From Anaerolineae bacterium (GTDB lineage: Bacteria; Chloroflexota; Anaerolineae; 4572-78; J111): 6,603 nt of DNA. Shown here piece after piece: positions 4,600 to 6,603 of the stretch. The position numbers and the translations under genes are program-made. Location: assembly GCA_020433835.1 (NCBI GenBank), contig JAGRBY010000406.1:1-6603 (forward strand), read 5' to 3'. Each line of letters begins with the position of its first letter. Position 1 is the stretch's first letter. A model generated the notes under the pieces. That model saw nothing but the letters and a program-made list of their open reading frames with translations, ran no database searches and was not told where the DNA came from.

Positions 4600-6060
4600 A
4601 TGATTGATTTAACCATTCACGAAGAAGCACTCGCCCGCTCTGTTGAACGAGCTAAAGAGCGTAATATCATTATCCCTACCTTCGAACAACAGCGCCATCC
4701 GCAGCGGGTGCCTCAAAATATCGTTGGAGCTTTAAAAGGGGTCGGTTTGTGGGATGTCAACCCGCTCAACCTGTTCCGCATTACCTGGCACAATGCGCCG
4801 GTGGCCAACGGCGGCGGCTATGGGCCGGTGACGTTTTTGGAGTTCCCCAAAGCGTTAACCGGCGTCGATGCCCGAATTGTGGCCCCGGTCGGCAAATGGT
4901 TTCCCACCGGTGCGCACAAAGTGGGAGCCGCCTTTGGCTGTCTGGTACCGCGACTGGTGACCGGCCAATTCGATCCGACCAGCCAAAAAGCCGTCTGGCC
5001 CTCGACCGGCAACTATTGCCGCGGCGGAGCGTACGACTCGGCGCTGTTGGGCTGTCAGTCGATTGCCATCTTGCCGGAAGGCATGAGCAAAGAGCGCTTC
5101 GAGTGGCTGGAGTCGGTGGCCGGTGAAATTATCAAAACCCCCGGCAGCGAAAGCAACGTCAAAGAGATTTTCGACAAATGCTGGGAACTGCGCCGCTCGG
5201 GGCAGGATTTGGTTATCTTCAACCAGTTCGATGAGATGGGCAACTACCTCTGGCACCACGAAGTCACCGGCCCGGCCATGCACGAGGTCTTGGAACAGAT
5301 TATGGGCCCGAACGATACCTATCGCGGTTTCATCTCCGCCACCGGCTCGGCGGGCACGATTGCCAGCGGCGATTACCTGAAAAAACAGTTCCCCGGCAGC
5401 AAAATCGCCGCCAGCGAGGCCATGCAGTGCCCCACCCTGCTGTGCAACGGTTTCGGCGAGCACCGCATCGAGGGCATCGGCGACAAGCACGTCCCCTGGA
5501 TTCACAACGTCAAAAACACCGATATGGTCATCGCCGTTGATGATGAAGCCCCGGTCAGCTTAATACGCTTGTTTAACGAACCCGCCGGCAAACGCTATTT
5601 GGCCCGGCAAGGTGTTGCCGGAGATCTCATTGACAACCTCGATTGGCTAGGCATCTCCGGTATCGGCAATATCTTAGCGGCCATCAAATTTGCCAAGTAT
5701 TATGAGTTGGGCGAAAATGACGTTGTTCTAACCGTCCTGACCGACTCGATGGAAATGTACCAGAGCCGACTGGCCGAAATGAACGAAGAGCGCGGCGAGT
5801 TCACCGAACTGGATGCCGCCGGTGTCTACCATCGTTATCTACTCGGCACCACCATCGACTATGTTCAAGAGTTAGGTTACTACGACCGCAAACGCATCCA
5901 CAACCTCAAATACTACACCTGGGTCGAGCAGCAGGGTAAGACGTACCAGGAAATTCAAGCCCAGTGGTATGATGACAACTACTGGAACGACATCCCCAAA
6001 CAAATCGGCGCAATTGATGCCTTGATTCAGGAATTTAACGCCAAAACCGGGCTGGGGTAA
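4600..6060 (+). CDS. Fold-type II PLP-dependent enzyme, cysteine-synthase/TrpB-like, reaction unassigned
   Basis: 486 residues. WFPTGAHKVGAA (100-111) contains the predicted Schiff-base Lys107; TGAHK recalls tryptophan synthase beta. WPSTGNYCRGGAYDSALLG (133-151) is the substrate-binding loop. SATGSAGTIASGDYLKK (246-262) is the glycine loop expected to grip the PLP phosphate. ASEAMQCPTLL and HRIEGIGDKHVPW (271-300) and GISGIGNILAAIKFA (351-365) match the cysteine-synthase-like core. About 85 C-terminal residues (from about 400) go beyond that core and are rich in Tyr and Trp (YYDRKRIHNLKYYTWVEQQG). I have the impression of a conserved family annotated only as a PLP-dependent 'subunit beta' protein, with no known reaction. 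Location after carbamate kinase and a first PLP enzyme suggests amino-acid elimination or deamination in the same pathway. ATG 4600 has AAGGA at 4588-4592. Confidence is high for the fold and low for the role. Confidence 0.8.
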   Translation: MIDLTIHEEALARSVERAKERNIIIPTFEQQRHPQRVPQNIVGALKGVGLWDVNPLNLFRITWHNAPVANGGGYGPVTFLEFPKALTGVDARIVAPVGKWFPTGAHKVGAAFGCLVPRLVTGQFDPTSQKAVWPSTGNYCRGGAYDSALLGCQSIAILPEGMSKERFEWLESVAGEIIKTPGSESNVKEIFDKCWELRRSGQDLVIFNQFDEMGNYLWHHEVTGPAMHEVLEQIMGPNDTYRGFISATGSAGTIASGDYLKKQFPGSKIAASEAMQCPTLLCNGFGEHRIEGIGDKHVPWIHNVKNTDMVIAVDDEAPVSLIRLFNEPAGKRYLARQGVAGDLIDNLDWLGISGIGNILAAIKFAKYYELGENDVVLTVLTDSMEMYQSRLAEMNEERGEFTELDAAGVYHRYLLGTTIDYVQELGYYDRKRIHNLKYYTWVEQQGKTYQEIQAQWYDDNYWNDIPKQIGAIDALIQEFNAKTGLG

Positions 6061-6068
6061 AACAAATA

Positions 6069-6130
6069 TTTGGAGCGACAAAGCCGGCTTTGTCACTCAG
6101 ACAGGTCAAAGTTTTCTTTGCCGCTCCAAA
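6069..6130 (+). repeat. Nested palindromes in the spacer before sir2, possible terminator
   Basis: TTTGGAGCGACAAAG (6069-6083) pairs with CTTTGCCGCTCCAAA (6116-6130), 14 of 15 positions. Inside it, ACAAAGCCGGCTTTGT (6078-6093) is a perfect 16-bp palindrome that shares bases with the left arm, so the two structures compete. Five T residues follow at 6137-6141, six bases past the stem, which is weaker than a classical intrinsic terminator. It may mark the end of the catabolic operon. Confidence 0.7.
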
Positions 6131-6160
6131 CGTACATTTTTAGAGAGGAGCGGCAGCCTT

Positions 6161-6603
6161 ATGGACAGACCAATCTTGATTCCAGGTGAACTTGTATCCC
6201 TGTTACAAGAAGCCCAGCATGTTGCCGTCTTAACCGGCGCCGGCGTCTCCGCCGAGAGTGGCGTCCCCACATTTCGCGACGCTCAAACCGGGTTGTGGGC
6301 CAAATACAACGCCGAAGAGCTAGCCACTCCTCAAGCTTTTCGGCGCGACCCCAAACTGGTGTGGGATTGGTACGCCTGGCGGCGCGAGTTAGTCAGCCAA
6401 GCCGACCCGAACCCCGGCCATTATGCCCTCGTCGAATTAGCCAAGCTCGTTCCCCAACTAACGCTCATCACCCAAAATGTCGATGGCCTCCACCAGCGCG
6501 CCGGCAGCAACGACGTGATCGAGTTACACGGCAGCATTACGCGCATCGTCTGTTCGCACGACCGCCGCGTAGCAGAGACTTGGCCGGAAACCGATGACGT
6601 TCC
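6161..6603 (+). CDS. cobB: Sir2-family NAD-dependent protein deacylase (SIRT5/CobB type), 3' end outside window
   Basis: 147 codons are visible before the window ends, about 60% of a usual 240-250-residue protein. VLTGAGVSAESGVPTFRD (23-40) is the NAD-binding Rossmann signature. WYAWRREL (70-77) has Tyr71 and Arg74 in the Y-x-x-R arrangement that class III sirtuins use to bind succinyl, malonyl or glutaryl groups. TQNVDGLHQRAGS (104-116) is the ribose/nicotinamide pocket. ELHGSI (121-126) carries the catalytic His123. Cys131 begins the zinc module, but the expected partner three residues on is Asp134 rather than Cys. Start ATG 6161 has GAGAGGAG at 6143-6150, 10 nt upstream. The enzyme removes acyl groups from lysines using NAD, in the cytoplasm. 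It follows the catabolic genes on the same strand, but the 100-nt palindromic spacer makes co-transcription uncertain. Confidence 0.93.
   Translation, partial: MDRPILIPGELVSLLQEAQHVAVLTGAGVSAESGVPTFRDAQTGLWAKYNAEELATPQAFRRDPKLVWDWYAWRRELVSQADPNPGHYALVELAKLVPQLTLITQNVDGLHQRAGSNDVIELHGSITRIVCSHDRRVAETWPETDDV

Noticed and set aside
4855..5505. Minus-strand open frame (216 codons) opposite the second PLP enzyme
   Set aside because: Shadow of the real gene: low-complexity composition, no recognisable motif and no promoter or ribosome-binding context.
4600..6060. Second PLP enzyme as tryptophan synthase beta or the OrtB thiolase subunit
   Set aside because: TGAHK is shared with TrpB, but the remaining motifs and C-terminal extension differ. 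OrtB, as I recall it, has a PSGSFK-type lysine motif and an OrtA partner gene, neither of which is here.
6295..6597. Plus-strand open frame overlapping the sir2 gene in another frame
   Set aside because: Arg/Pro/Ser-rich product typical of a frame shadow; the sir2 frame carries all conserved motifs.

Overview
The window is a same-strand catabolic gene cluster from a bacterium of moderate, slightly GC-rich composition. Protein style and spacers packed with short tandem repeats suggest an uncultured Chloroflexota (Anaerolineae-like) genome. That placement is an inference from general resemblance, not a search result. All seven genes lie on the + strand. The first and last are cut by the window edges, and no rRNA, tRNA, CRISPR array or transposase gene is visible.

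Layout: 1-482 is the C-terminal part of an M20 metallohydrolase of the YgeY type. 589-951 is an A+T-richer gene for a four-helix-bundle protein of the '23S rRNA intervening sequence protein' (IVP) family, enclosed by GGCTAA-type hexamer repeats. 1113-2090 is a YgeW-like carbamoyltransferase. 2228-3172 is carbamate kinase. 3229-4500 is a zinc-ribbon, threonine-synthase-like PLP enzyme. 4600-6060 is a second fold-type II PLP enzyme of unassigned reaction. 6161 to the window end is a Sir2-family deacylase of the SIRT5/CobB type.

The core (ygeY, ygeW, carbamate kinase, PLP enzyme) is a variant of the E. coli ygeW-ygeX-ygeY-hyuA-yqeA cluster. By inference, a carbamoylated amino compound is opened or deacylated by the M20 hydrolase. 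The carbamoyltransferase, running in the phosphorolytic direction, releases carbamoyl phosphate. Carbamate kinase uses this to make ATP, CO2 and ammonia, while the PLP enzymes eliminate or deaminate the remaining amino acid. The true substrate is unknown. YgeX (diaminopropionate ammonia-lyase) is absent and two unrelated-looking PLP enzymes sit in its place.

The most unusual layer is the intergenic DNA. Every spacer of roughly 55-160 bp carries an inverted repeat. In four of them the arms are built from short tandem units: a 6-mer around the IVP gene, a 7-mer RGAGAYY before carbamate kinase, and a 7-mer TACGMAM before and after the first PLP gene. The last spacer, before sir2, has nested palindromes. 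The hexamer copies around the IVP gene can pair in two mutually exclusive ways, one of which would loop out the IVP gene much as 23S rRNA intervening sequences do. This arrangement is the best candidate here for something undescribed.
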